This document shows, piece after piece, positions 25,525 through 34,721 of a stretch of 64,000 nt of DNA. The notes beneath the pieces were generated by a model. That model was not told where the DNA came from, did no database searches, and saw nothing but the letters and a program-made list of their open reading frames with translations. A program made the position numbers and the translations under genes. This DNA comes from Edwardsiella anguillarum (lineage in GTDB: Bacteria; Pseudomonadota; Gammaproteobacteria; Enterobacterales; Enterobacteriaceae). Position 1 is the first letter of the stretch. Every line of letters starts with the position of its first letter. Where the stretch lies: the NCBI RefSeq assembly GCF_008801815.1, contig NZ_VZOX01000003.1. One strand, written 5' to 3'.

Positions 25525-26853
25525 ATGACGCATTTTCAGAACGTAGTGATTGGCTTTGGCAAGGCGGGAAAAACGTTGGCCGCCTTTTTGGCACGGCGCG
25601 GGGAGCAGGTCGCATTGATTGAGCGATCCGCGCAACAGTACGGCGGCACCTGCATCAATGTGGGCTGTATCCCGACCAAAAGCTGGGTACACGATGCCGA
25701 TACCGGTATCCCCTTTGCCGAGGCCGTGCTGCGTCAGCGGCAGCTGGTGGAGATGCTGCGGGAGAATAATCGCCACGCACTGGAAGATTTGGCAAAGGTG
25801 ACGCTGATAAATGGCCATGCCCGGTTTGTGGATGCCCATACGCTGGCGGTGCAGGGTATCCAGGGAGAGCAGCGGATCACCGCGGAGCGCATTTTCATTA
25901 ACACGGGTGCCCGCTCGGCGATGCCCGCTATTGAGGGGTTGGCGGCGTCATCCCACGTCTATGACAGCACATCATTTCTGCAGTTGGCGACGCTGCCGCA
26001 GCGGTTGGTTATCCTGGGCGCCGGTTATATTGGCGTAGAGTTTGCCTCGCTGCTGCGCCGCTTTGGGGCGGAGGTCACGGTGCTGGAGGCCGCCGCGGAT
26101 TTTCTGCCGCGTGAGGATCGCGATATTGCGCAGGCAGTGGAGACGATCCTGCGCGACGAGGGGATCGATCTGCGTTTGGGGGGCAGGGTGCGTCGGATAG
26201 AGGACGATGCAGCGGGCGTCACGGTTGAGCTGGAGGCGGGGCGTGTGCAGGCGGATGCGGTGCTGGTTGCCTCCGGCAGATTGCCCAATAGCGACGGGCT
26301 GGCGCTGGAGCAGGCCGGTGTCGAAGTGGATGCGCGCGGGGCGATCAAGGTGAATGGGCAGCTACAGACCACGCAGCCGCATATCTGGGCGCTGGGGGAT
26401 GTTAACGGCGGGCCGCAGTTTACCTTTATCTCGCTGGATGATTTCCGCATTGTCCGTGACAGCCTGTACGGAAAGGGGCTACGCCATACGGGCGATCGCG
26501 GCGCGCTCCCTTATTCCGTGTTTATGACGCCGACGCTGTCACGCATTGGGCTGAGTGAGGCGCAGGCGCGCGCGCAGGGAGAAGCGGTAACGGTGGTGAC
26601 GCTGCCGGTGGGCGTCATTCCGCGCGCGCGTACCCTGAAAGATCCCCGCGGGGTGCTGAAAGCCGTGGTTCAGCGCGAGAGTGGGCGGATCCTGGGGGCG
26701 ACGCTGCTGTGTCGCGACTCTCATGAAATGATCAACCTGTTGAAAACCGCGATGGACGCCGGCGTGCCCTACAGCGTCCTGCGCGATCAGATTTATACCC
26801 ATCCGACGATGAGTGAGGCGTTTAACGATCTGTTCGCGCTGGTGGATGCATAG
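25525..26853 (+). CDS. rclA: RclA, flavoprotein disulfide reductase (reactive chlorine resistance)
   Basis: The 442-residue protein is a pyridine nucleotide-disulfide oxidoreductase closely similar to E. coli RclA (441). It has IGFGKAGKT for FAD, the redox pair in GGTCINVGCIPTK near residues 43-48, an NAD-binding GAGYIGVEFAS, and a C-terminal dimerisation domain ending QIYTHPTMSEAFNDLF. E. coli RclA reduces Cu(II) and protects against HOCl. rclB and rclC are not downstream; a yecD-like gene follows instead. Confidence 0.92.
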   Translation: MTHFQNVVIGFGKAGKTLAAFLARRGEQVALIERSAQQYGGTCINVGCIPTKSWVHDADTGIPFAEAVLRQRQLVEMLRENNRHALEDLAKVTLINGHARFVDAHTLAVQGIQGEQRITAERIFINTGARSAMPAIEGLAASSHVYDSTSFLQLATLPQRLVILGAGYIGVEFASLLRRFGAEVTVLEAAADFLPREDRDIAQAVETILRDEGIDLRLGGRVRRIEDDAAGVTVELEAGRVQADAVLVASGRLPNSDGLALEQAGVEVDARGAIKVNGQLQTTQPHIWALGDVNGGPQFTFISLDDFRIVRDSLYGKGLRHTGDRGALPYSVFMTPTLSRIGLSEAQARAQGEAVTVVTLPVGVIPRARTLKDPRGVLKAVVQRESGRILGATLLCRDSHEMINLLKTAMDAGVPYSVLRDQIYTHPTMSEAFNDLFALVDA

Positions 26854-26984
26854 GGCCTGCGGCTCATACTTGCTAACACAATGGCATGGGGAAGATACGC
26901 ATCCCTGCGCGCGCTTCGCTAGACTGTGATCCTGACGGCGGCCCATGCGGGGGCGTCGCACCGAACAGAGTGATAAGGAGCGCA

Positions 26985-27566
26985 ATGATGCAGCAGCTTG
27001 ACCCGGCTAAAACAGCCCTGGTACTGATCGACCTACAGCAGGGGATCTTGCCCGTCGCCGCCGCGCCCTATACCGGCGATGAGGTGGTGGCCCGCGCCGC
27101 CGCGCTGGCGGCGGCGTTCCGCGTCCGCGCGATGCCGGTTGTGCTGGTGCGCGTTGGCTGGTGCGCCTCTGGCGCCGATGCCCTGCGCCAGCCGGTCGAT
27201 GCCCCGGCGCCGGGAGGGGCGCTGGCGGATAACTGGTGGGATTATCCGGCGGCGCTTACGCCAACGGCGCAGGATATTCAGATCGTTAAGCATCAGTGGG
27301 GGGCGTTTTACGGCACCGAGCTGGATCTGCAGCTGCGCCGTCGCGGCATCGATACGCTGGTGCTGGGGGGGATCTCGACCAATATCGGGGTCGAATCGAC
27401 GGCGCGCAGCGCCTGGGAGCATGGCTATGGGCTCTGGATTGCGGAGGATCTCTGCGCGGCGGCGGATGAGGTTCAGCACCGCCACAGCTTCCGCTATATT
27501 TTTCCGCGCATTGCTCGGGTGTCGCACAGCGCGGCGCTATTGGCCGCGCTGTGCGACGCGGCATAA
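26985..27566 (+). CDS. yecD: YecD-like isochorismatase-family protein
   Basis: A 193-residue cysteine-hydrolase fold protein matching E. coli YecD along its length (TALVxIDLQxGILP, VKHQWGAFYGTEL, GISTNIGVESTARSAWE). The Asp and Lys of the isochorismatase triad are present, but the position of the catalytic Cys is Gly (TNIGVES), as in YecD, so hydrolase activity is doubtful. AAGGAG precedes two adjacent ATG codons; the second (26988) has better spacing. Direction and short distance suggest possible co-transcription with rclA. Confidence 0.88.
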   Translation: MMQQLDPAKTALVLIDLQQGILPVAAAPYTGDEVVARAAALAAAFRVRAMPVVLVRVGWCASGADALRQPVDAPAPGGALADNWWDYPAALTPTAQDIQIVKHQWGAFYGTELDLQLRRRGIDTLVLGGISTNIGVESTARSAWEHGYGLWIAEDLCAAADEVQHRHSFRYIFPRIARVSHSAALLAALCDAA

Positions 27567-27617
27567 ACCGCGTAGGCTACGCGCTGCGCCGGGAGCGTGC
27601 GCAGCGCGGTCTGACGT

Positions 27618-29231
27618 TTACTGACGGCGCTGGGCCGCAGAGTCTTGGACGATAAACGGATCGTCCTCCAGCCTATCGTAGGGAACCTGTTTCAGGGCGA
27701 AGTTCTGCACCATCACCTTCGACGGAATAGCTTTTTGGCCAGAGATAAAGCGATAGCGGTCGACGATCTCCTCGCTCTTGATCCCGGTCCAGTCAGAGAA
27801 CAGGTGCAGGAAATCATGGGCTGAACGGCGCGCCTTGATCACGGTACGCCGTTCGTCATCTGCGGAGAGGATCATCAGCGGCACCTGATAGTCCTGACGG
27901 TAACGATCGTGGTGCGCCAGGAACTCACTGCGGGTGCCCTTTTCATGGAAGGCCAGACCGTGATCGGAGAAGTAGATCATGGAGAAGTTCTGCCCGCTCT
28001 TGCTCAACTGGCCATACAGCTCGCTCAGGAACTGGTCGGTCTGGGTGATGCTGTACAGATAGCAGGAGGTCTCCTTCGTATGGACGAAGGTCGTGAAGTG
28101 GTTATTGGTGCGATCGCAGGCCTTGGGGTGGGAGCCTATCAGATGGTAGACGATCAGCTTAGGCCCCTCCGCGGGGGCGTCCAGCGCCTGCTGGGTAAAG
28201 TTCAGCAGATCCATGTCGGAGGTGGACTTGCCGTCCTCAAAGTCGCCCTGTTTGAGAAAGCGAACTTCGTCGGCCCGCTTGGCGATGCTGGCGACGATGG
28301 TGTCATATTTGCCCAGCTGCCCCTGATTGGAGAACCAGAAGGTGCGGAAGCCGGCCTTCTGCGCCAGCGTGATAATACTGTTTTGATATTCGGCCTGTCC
28401 GTTGCGTACCAGGTTCAGCGTCTGGCCCAGGGATTTCTGGGTCGAGGGGGCCGCGGAGAGATAGTCGTTGAAGAAGACGCCGTTGACCTGGCTGGCGAAG
28501 GGGGTCGTGGGCCACTTGCCGCCGAAGGCGCCGAGCGCATCGCGGCGCGCGCTTTCGCCAATCACCAGCACGTAGATCTGATGTCTGGGCTTGACCGAGG
28601 TGACGTGCCAGCTGTCGGCGACGGAGGAGAGCGTCTGCATACGGGCCATCTCGCGATCGACCTCCAGCTTGCCGTTGGCGGTGTCCTCAATAAAGCGCAC
28701 GACCGGATAGCCGGTGTCGTTCAGGCGAAACTCGCCGCCGGCGCTCAGGTTGGTGACCGGCGTCAACAGTAGGCCGCACAGGGCGAGCAGCAGGTAGAGC
28801 GTCTTGGGCAATCCCCAGGATTTTTCACGCGGCACCGGCCGCCACGCCAGGACGCCGCCGAGCAGCAGAATAAACAGGGCGATCAGATAGTCCCAGAAGG
28901 GAAAGATCTGCGCCATCTCGCCGGCCTCTTCCGGGTTGGTGGAGTAGAGCGCCAACACCGAGTTGAAGTTGGGCGGGCCAAAGACCCGGCCAAACGGGTA
29001 GTAGAGCCCGGCGACCAGGGTACAGATCAGCAGCAGCACCCGCTGCGTTCGCGGCAGGTAGTGTGCCAGCAGCAGGAAAATACCGGCCAGTCCCAGCGCA
29101 TAGATAAAGCTAAAGCGGTAGCCCAGCCCCAGGTTGATCAGGGCGGCGAGGATAACGTAAAGCAGCGGATAGGGCGTCAACAATTCGCCGCAGCCGCCTT
29201 TTGCGCGTAACAGTAATTCTTTTGGCTTCAT
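27618..29231 (-). CDS. opgE: OpgE (YbiP), periplasmic-glucan phosphoethanolamine transferase
   Basis: The 537-residue sulfatase-fold membrane enzyme resembles E. coli OpgE most among the phosphoethanolamine transferases (INLGLGYRFSFIYALG, LALYSTNPEEAGEM, VIGESARRDALGAFGGKW). About five N-terminal spans precede a periplasmic domain. ESARRD holds a metal-binding Glu, APSTQKS the Thr nucleophile, and YFSDHGLA the Asp/His metal ligands. It adds phosphoethanolamine to osmoregulated periplasmic glucans. The ATG at 29231 gives the family start; the 64-residue extension upstream is not conserved. Confidence 0.9.
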   Translation of the reverse strand: MKPKELLLRAKGGCGELLTPYPLLYVILAALINLGLGYRFSFIYALGLAGIFLLLAHYLPRTQRVLLLICTLVAGLYYPFGRVFGPPNFNSVLALYSTNPEEAGEMAQIFPFWDYLIALFILLLGGVLAWRPVPREKSWGLPKTLYLLLALCGLLLTPVTNLSAGGEFRLNDTGYPVVRFIEDTANGKLEVDREMARMQTLSSVADSWHVTSVKPRHQIYVLVIGESARRDALGAFGGKWPTTPFASQVNGVFFNDYLSAAPSTQKSLGQTLNLVRNGQAEYQNSIITLAQKAGFRTFWFSNQGQLGKYDTIVASIAKRADEVRFLKQGDFEDGKSTSDMDLLNFTQQALDAPAEGPKLIVYHLIGSHPKACDRTNNHFTTFVHTKETSCYLYSITQTDQFLSELYGQLSKSGQNFSMIYFSDHGLAFHEKGTRSEFLAHHDRYRQDYQVPLMILSADDERRTVIKARRSAHDFLHLFSDWTGIKSEEIVDRYRFISGQKAIPSKVMVQNFALKQVPYDRLEDDPFIVQDSAAQRRQ

Positions 29232-29634
29232 GGTTTTTTTCTGAACAAGATGCGCTGGTGATCCCGGTTCACCGTGATGAATCCCCCCACGCTCCGGCAG
29301 GAGGACATAGTGTACGACAGAGCTGCCGCTGGAAGGGGGATCCGGAGTGTCGGATTCGGTCCGAACTGGCAGCTTGAAGATAATCTGAGCTGGAGCGAAT
29401 AGCAACAGATATCCGGCATACAATATGTGATAAACCGAACAAATACATTAGGCTGAGTCCGATAAACATGCGCGCCCTTACCGCCGGGGAGCGCGTGCGT
29501 AGGGTTGCAGGGATCGTCGGGCCCACCGTCTCCCGCGGGGGCGTCCGTCGGTATCGCGCCGGACGCAGCGGCGCGCAGAGACGATGACAGGTGCCATTTC
29601 ACCTGTCATATGCCAATTATAAGATAAAAAAATC
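29232..29634. other. 403-bp intergenic region with a strong hairpin
   Basis: It separates the PBP gene from opgE, both leftward. ATGACAGGTG and CACCTGTCAT form a perfect 10-bp hairpin at 29584-29609, shortly after the PBP stop, without a T run. The AT-rich stretch near 29400-29450 may hold the opgE promoter. Confidence 0.5.
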
Positions 29635-31383
29635 TTATGTACCAGGCTGTTGCACGCCGATCGGATTGCGGTTGAGGGTAATCGCCTGATCGGTCAGCGC
29701 GTCGGGCGCGATATTCATATGGCGCAGTATATCGCCCATGATCTGGCCAAAAATAGGCCCGGCCACCGATCCGCCAAAGTGCTTACCGGCGGTCGGGTGG
29801 TTAACCATCACCACCAGGGCGACGCGCGGATTGCTCGCCGGCGCGACGCCGGCGGTGTAGTTAATGTAGCCGCCGTCGTATTTCCCGTCGCTGCCCATTT
29901 TTTCTGCAGTGCCGGTCTTGATCGCCAGGCGATAGCCGGGGACCGCCGCCGCCACGCCGCTGCCGCCCGGCAGGGCGTCGCTCTCCATCATGTGCACCAC
30001 GGTCCGGACGATGTTGGCGTCGATCACTCGGGTGCCGATCACCGGCGGGGTAACCTTGGTGATCGAGAGTGGGCGGAACAGGCCAAAGGAGCCGATGGTG
30101 GCGTATTCTCGCGCCATTTGCAGGGGGGTGATCCGCAGGCCGTAGCCGAAGGAGAACGTCGCGCGCTCAATGTCCGACCAGCGCTGGCGGTGCAGGGGGA
30201 AATAGCCGCCGCTTTCGCCGCTGATGCCCAGTGCAGTGGAGACCCCGAGCCCAAAGCTGTGGTAGAGATTGACCAGCACATCGGCGGGCATGGCCAGCGC
30301 GATATGGGATACCCCGATATCGCTGGATTTTTGCAGAATGCCGGTAATGGTCAGGCGTGACCAGTGGCCGACGTCGCGGATCAGGTGGCCGTTAACCGGA
30401 TACGGCATGGTATCGATGACGGAGTCGGGGCGGATCAGGTGGCGCTGCAGGCCCGCCATCACCACCAGCGGCTTCACCGTCGACCCTGGCTCAAAGCTAT
30501 CGGAGATAGCGACGTTACGCATATCCTGCTGGGCTACCCCCTGGTAGTTGTTGGGGTTGAAGGAGGGATAGCTGGCCATGCCGAGGATCTCGCCGGTATT
30601 CACATCCACCAGCACGGCGGCGCCGGAGTCAGCCTGGTTGCGCAGCACCCCGTCGCGCAGGTGGGAGTAGAGCGCGTACTGCATATAGCGATCGATGCTC
30701 AGGGGAAGCGTCGGCGCCTGCTGGGCCGGATCGTCCTCCATCAGGCCGACCACGTGGCCATAGCGATCCTTACGGTAAAGGCGGTAGCCCGGCTTGCCCT
30801 GCAGCAGGCTGTTAAAGCCGTGCTCAATACCGTTCAGCCCCTGCTGATCGAGCCCCACGATGCCGATCAGCGGCGCTGCCGCCTCGCCCATCGGGTAGTA
30901 GCGGCTGGCATCGTCCGGAGTAGAGACGCCGGGGATGTGCAGCTTGGTGATATAGCCCGCGATCTCGGACTCGATCTGGCGCCCCAGATAGATAAAGCGT
31001 CGCTGACCGTTTTGCAGGATCTTGTCGCGGATGCTCTCCAACGGCTGCGACAGCGCGTTGGCCAGATAGCGCCACTGTGGGCTGCTGAGCTGGGGGTCGT
31101 GCTCCAGTATCCGCACCGGGTCGGCGATCACATCGTTAGAGGCGACGCTGACCGCCAGCGGCTGCCCGTTGCGATCGGTAATGGTGCCGCGCAGCGGGTG
31201 GGTGACCAGCTCGCGCAGCGAGCGCTGATCGGCCTCTTTTTCCAACTGGGGCTGCTTCATTAACTGCAGATAGCCCACGCGCAGCAGCAGTAATAACAGA
31301 AAAACGCCAATGCCAATGTAAATCAGCACAAAACGGCCTGCAAAATAGTTGACTTTGCCTGTTTGAGGGCTTTTTTTGCGCAT
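29635..31383 (-). CDS. FtsI/PBP3 paralogue, peptidoglycan DD-transpeptidase
   Basis: The 582-residue class B penicillin-binding protein has one N-terminal span, a pedestal domain (REL-HPLRGTITDRNGQPLAVS) and a transpeptidase domain. Motifs are STVK with Ser near residue 301, KSSD near 350 in place of the usual SxN, and KTGTAEK near 489. Similarity to E. coli FtsI is strong (RWSDIERATFSFGYGL), but there are no division-cluster neighbours, so this is a second copy like PBP3SAL of Salmonella, which works in acidic conditions. A TTG nine codons upstream could extend the frame; neither start has a good ribosome site. Confidence 0.9.
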   Translation of the reverse strand: MRKKSPQTGKVNYFAGRFVLIYIGIGVFLLLLLLRVGYLQLMKQPQLEKEADQRSLRELVTHPLRGTITDRNGQPLAVSVASNDVIADPVRILEHDPQLSSPQWRYLANALSQPLESIRDKILQNGQRRFIYLGRQIESEIAGYITKLHIPGVSTPDDASRYYPMGEAAAPLIGIVGLDQQGLNGIEHGFNSLLQGKPGYRLYRKDRYGHVVGLMEDDPAQQAPTLPLSIDRYMQYALYSHLRDGVLRNQADSGAAVLVDVNTGEILGMASYPSFNPNNYQGVAQQDMRNVAISDSFEPGSTVKPLVVMAGLQRHLIRPDSVIDTMPYPVNGHLIRDVGHWSRLTITGILQKSSDIGVSHIALAMPADVLVNLYHSFGLGVSTALGISGESGGYFPLHRQRWSDIERATFSFGYGLRITPLQMAREYATIGSFGLFRPLSITKVTPPVIGTRVIDANIVRTVVHMMESDALPGGSGVAAAVPGYRLAIKTGTAEKMGSDGKYDGGYINYTAGVAPASNPRVALVVMVNHPTAGKHFGGSVAGPIFGQIMGDILRHMNIAPDALTDQAITLNRNPIGVQQPGT

Positions 31384-32183
31384 AAAGTAGTCTGCAACGA
31401 AGAACAACAAAATGATGATAATTCATAGCACTATAAATTAGCTGACGCCGTGGATCTGCGCGGGGAAACATTTATACGTAATAAAGACAAAATTGAAATA
31501 AATCGCCGTAAAAAACAACATTTGCGCGTCGTCGTGGTGCGCGTCATCGGGGGGAGGTCGCGCGCCTTGGGCGCGTCGCAAAGCCCCGTTGCCTACGCGG
31601 GGTCTGTCAGAACAAACATGCCCTAGGGGGATCTTCAGGTAATAGCGCTCGCTGACTCTGGCTACAGGCGGGTGGCGTTAATCTGGAGCAGGCGCTGCGC
31701 AAATCCGGCGCGTATCACTGCATGGCCATCCACCAAGACGATGCGGCTCATGAGAATGCCTCCTCGCTAAAGGATGGCGCCTAGGATGCCCACGGCGACA
31801 ATCGCTGCAATCAGCTGAGTGTGTTTCTGTCGTCAGGATAGTCAAATCGCGTTTCACACCGCCGTCGTCACCGTGGCGGGAGCATCTACCGGAGAACTCA
31901 TCGGGGAGCGTCGCTTTGCCATACCGGCTTATGCGGAATAATTGCTCACTTTACGGGATATATTGGCTTAGAAAAATCCGAATACGATAATCCAGCCTAA
32001 AAATTAGCGTAACAGGAAAATCATCGCAGAGATAACTGAAAATATTTATCAAGTTGTTCGAATTCCCCAAATAGCAATCTGTGCCTTTAATAGAGGATAA
32101 TTACTCGCGCAGGATTGTCATCATCGCGATACGGTGATAGTCGGACAGAGATAGGGCCAACGCGTGGGAGGGGGTGCCAGGCA
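31384..32183. other. 800-bp region of decayed and non-coding sequence
   Basis: The right part (31940-32110) is AT-rich and likely promoter DNA for the RcsA-like gene. The left part contains a uhpA-like fragment (31662-31751, minus). A plus-strand stretch ending at 31938 (ending in GELIGERRFAIPAYAE) is open for about 40 codons without a start and could be another gene relic, of unknown origin. No intact gene is supported. Confidence 0.5.
31662..31751 (-). pseudogene. 5' fragment of a UhpA-like response regulator gene
   Basis: An ATG with an optimal GAGGAGG site opens a frame of 29 codons, MSRIVLVDGHAVIRAGFAQR..., that resembles the first 25 residues of UhpA (V-x-L-x-D-x-H-x(3)-R-x-GFAQ-x-LL). 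It then stops at TAG. The second acidic residue of the receiver is Gly. No clear continuation is found in any frame, so most of the gene has been lost or decayed. Confidence 0.55.
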
Positions 32184-32915
32184 ATGACAGCAGTACAGGA
32201 TCGTTTCGCTCACCAGTTTCCGCCTGCGGATACCGATCGCCAGGTTACCCTGGTGATGGACTGCGATCGTTTTTTTTATGACGGCCTGGCGCAGCATATT
32301 ATTTCTGACGATCGGATATTACATGAAACGTGCTATGCCCACCTGGCAGATGCGATCGCCACGCGACGGGTCGATCACGTGATCGCCGAGCTGTATACCC
32401 ATGATGATACGCCCATCGATGCGCTGCTGGCGCTGATGCGCGTTCGCGCCTATCGCCCAGCGCTGCGGATTACGGTGATGACGGATATCACCCATCCGAC
32501 GGTGCTGGCGGCGGTTCACAGCCTGGGTCAGGTGAGCCTGATCTCCAAACGGGAGCCGCTGCCCCGTCTCGCCGAGGCCTACCGGCACTCGTTGCGTCAG
32601 GCGTATCTCAGCCCGCGGATGAAACGCAAGATGCAGGCACAGCCTGAGATGGCCGGCATGTCGTTTCCCGAGTGGAAGGTGGTGGCCATTCGCAGCCGCG
32701 GCGGCGATAACTATCAGGTCGCCAGCTACCTTGGGATCCACCATAAGAGCGTTAACTATCGCCAGCGCTGCATCATGCAGAAGCTGGCATTTGCCAGTAA
32801 GCCGGAGTTTTTGCGCTTTCTCAGCGCAATGAGCGATAACCCGGTGCATGCTCCCCGCTTACAGCGGCACCAGCAGCACATCGGTGTGGGTGCGATCGAT
32901 CAGAGCCCCTGCTGA
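32184..32915 (+). CDS. RcsA/BglJ-like LuxR-type transcriptional regulator
   Basis: The 243-residue protein has an N-terminal pseudo-receiver (LVMDCDRFFYDGLAQHI; the Lys of SLISKREP retained) that lacks the usual acidic pocket. Its C-terminal LuxR-type helix-turn-helix is FPEWKVVAIRSRGGDNYQVASYLGIHHKSVNYRQRCI. This layout matches auxiliary regulators such as RcsA and BglJ, which pair with RcsB. The ATG at 32184 is chosen over an in-frame one 69 bp upstream because the latter adds an unrelated basic stretch. Its 3' end runs 57 bp into the convergent uspC. The target is unknown. Confidence 0.72.
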   Translation: MTAVQDRFAHQFPPADTDRQVTLVMDCDRFFYDGLAQHIISDDRILHETCYAHLADAIATRRVDHVIAELYTHDDTPIDALLALMRVRAYRPALRITVMTDITHPTVLAAVHSLGQVSLISKREPLPRLAEAYRHSLRQAYLSPRMKRKMQAQPEMAGMSFPEWKVVAIRSRGGDNYQVASYLGIHHKSVNYRQRCIMQKLAFASKPEFLRFLSAMSDNPVHAPRLQRHQQHIGVGAIDQSPC

Positions 32916-33278
32916 GCTGAGCAGGCGCTTGATGAAGCCTGCGCAGTGGTTGCCGCAGATCAGCAGATCGACGCGCTGGCGGCGACAGGTGTCGATGATG
33001 CAGTCGATCAGCTCCCCGTGGCCGATGTGGGTGTGGGCGATAGGGTAATCGGCCCGGCGGCAGAGCTGCTCCAGAAACAGGGCGGTCTCCTCGTGCAGCA
33101 GGTGACGCGTCTGTGCGAGCAGGGGGCCTGCGTAGCTGCCGCACAGATCGGGCTCATTGCACAGCGTCAGCAGGCTGATGCTCGCACCCGACGGGCGGGC
33201 GATGGCAATGGCTTTATCCAGCAGAATATGGCTGTCCGGATCCGGGGCAACGGCGACCAGAATCGTATGGTAGCTCAT
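32859..33278 (-). CDS. uspC: UspC, universal stress protein
   Basis: The 139-residue cytoplasmic stress protein aligns with E. coli UspC (MSY-x-ILVAVA at the start, HEETALFLEQL, GELIDCII, VDLLICGNHCAGF, DVLLVPL at the end). Such proteins lack the ATP-binding G-x2-G-x9-GS motif, as here. In E. coli uspC lies next to flhDC and affects motility; here it is on the same side, separated from flhDC by the yqhD-like gene. AGGAGG precedes the ATG. Its 3' end overlaps the 3' end of the convergent regulator gene. Confidence 0.9.
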   Translation of the reverse strand: MSYHTILVAVAPDPDSHILLDKAIAIARPSGASISLLTLCNEPDLCGSYAGPLLAQTRHLLHEETALFLEQLCRRADYPIAHTHIGHGELIDCIIDTCRRQRVDLLICGNHCAGFIKRLLSSAGALIDRTHTDVLLVPL

Positions 33279-33566
33279 GGGGTTCCTCCTCGTGATGGGC
33301 TGGCCTCCGATGGGGCGAATGGCCAGCGCGGCCGGATCGGCGGGGGTATCCGGTTAGTTGCCGTGCGGCATCCCCGTCGCGCGGGTCTTGGCGCCGCGTT
33401 GCGCCGCGCCAATCGAAAGAGGCCGCATCCGCGTCAGGCGGTTTTTGACGGCGACGGCGTATGACGGTCGGCGTTAGCCTTTCTGCGTTAGCGCGCTTTC
33501 TATAGTATAAAATGCGCGGCGCGGGCGATGTGGCGTCTATCACAGCGTCTCCCGCGCTGGACGGAC

Positions 33567-34721
33567 TCAGTAGCTTAGGCTCAGAATACGACGGGCCACC
33601 GTCTCATCGATGTTCTGCCGCTCGCCTAGCGGCAGCAGTTGAAAACGCCGCAGGTTATCGATAACGGCATCGATGCAGCTCTCCTCAAGACCACAGGCGC
33701 TGAGCCGGGTCTGCATCCCCATATCGCTGAAGAAGCGCTCGGTATGCTCGATGGCCGAGGCGATTCGCTCCTCTTCGCTGCCGCTGCACAGTCCCCATAC
33801 CCGCTCGGCATACTGCAGCAGCTTCAGGCGTTTATCCTGCTGCTGCACCCGCATGACGGCCGGCAGCAGAATGGCCAGCGTCAGGGCATGATCCATTCCG
33901 TACAGCGCGGTCAGCTGGTGGCCGATACGATGGCTTGACCAGTCCTGCGGCACCCCGGCGCCGGCCATGCCATTCAGCGCCATACTGGCGCCCCACATGA
34001 CGCTGGCGCGGACGTCGTAGTTATGGGGCTCGCTGAGCGCTCGCGGTCCCTCCTCCAGCAGCGTCAGCAGCAGCCCTTCGGCCAGGCGATCCTGAACTCG
34101 GGCGTAGACCGGATAGGTAAGGTATTGCTCCATGACATGGACGAAGGCATCCACGACGCCGTTGGCAACCTGGCGCGCGGGCAGGGTATAGGATTTGTGG
34201 GGATCCAGCACGGAGAAGCGCGGGAACAGCGCGGGATGGGAGTAGCCAACCTTGGCGCCGAGGCGGCGATGACTGACGACGGCGGTCGGGTTCATTTCTG
34301 ACCCGGTGCCGGGCAGGGTCAGAATGCAGCCCAGCGGCAACACCCGCTGCGGCGGCAGCTTTTGGCACCACATCTCCCAGGGATCGCCCGGATAGTGCGC
34401 TGCGGCGGCGATAAACTTGCTGCCGTCGATCGCCGAGCCGCCGCCGATGGCCAGCAGAAAATCGATGCGCTGCTCGCGCACCTGCTGTACCGCCCTGAGC
34501 AGCGTCTCCAGCTGGGGGTTGGCTTCGATGCCGCCAAACTCGCCGACGATGCGGGGCCCCAGTACGCGCCGGACTTCGTCCAGGTAGCCAAACTGGCGGG
34601 CGCTGTTGCCACCGTAGGTGAGCAGAATGCGCGCCTCGGCGGGAATATGCTGCGGGATATCTGCGATGCGTTCGCCGCCAAACAGAATGCGGGTGGGATT
34701 GTAGTAGTCAAAGTTGAACAT
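33567..34721 (-). CDS. YqhD-like iron/zinc alcohol dehydrogenase (aldehyde reductase)
   Basis: A 384-residue group III alcohol dehydrogenase similar to E. coli YqhD (387). It contains GGGSAIDGSKFIAAAA for NADP(H), TLPGTGSEMN, and metal ligands in DAFVHVMEQY (Asp, His) and SSHRIGHQLTALYGMDHA (two His). YqhD reduces toxic short-chain aldehydes with NADPH. The gene stands alone between uspC and the flhDC control region and is transcribed away from flhDC. The regulator yqhC is not adjacent, so it may be a paralogue rather than the orthologue. Confidence 0.87.
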   Translation of the reverse strand: MFNFDYYNPTRILFGGERIADIPQHIPAEARILLTYGGNSARQFGYLDEVRRVLGPRIVGEFGGIEANPQLETLLRAVQQVREQRIDFLLAIGGGSAIDGSKFIAAAAHYPGDPWEMWCQKLPPQRVLPLGCILTLPGTGSEMNPTAVVSHRRLGAKVGYSHPALFPRFSVLDPHKSYTLPARQVANGVVDAFVHVMEQYLTYPVYARVQDRLAEGLLLTLLEEGPRALSEPHNYDVRASVMWGASMALNGMAGAGVPQDWSSHRIGHQLTALYGMDHALTLAILLPAVMRVQQQDKRLKLLQYAERVWGLCSGSEEERIASAIEHTERFFSDMGMQTRLSACGLEESCIDAVIDNLRRFQLLPLGERQNIDETVARRILSLSY

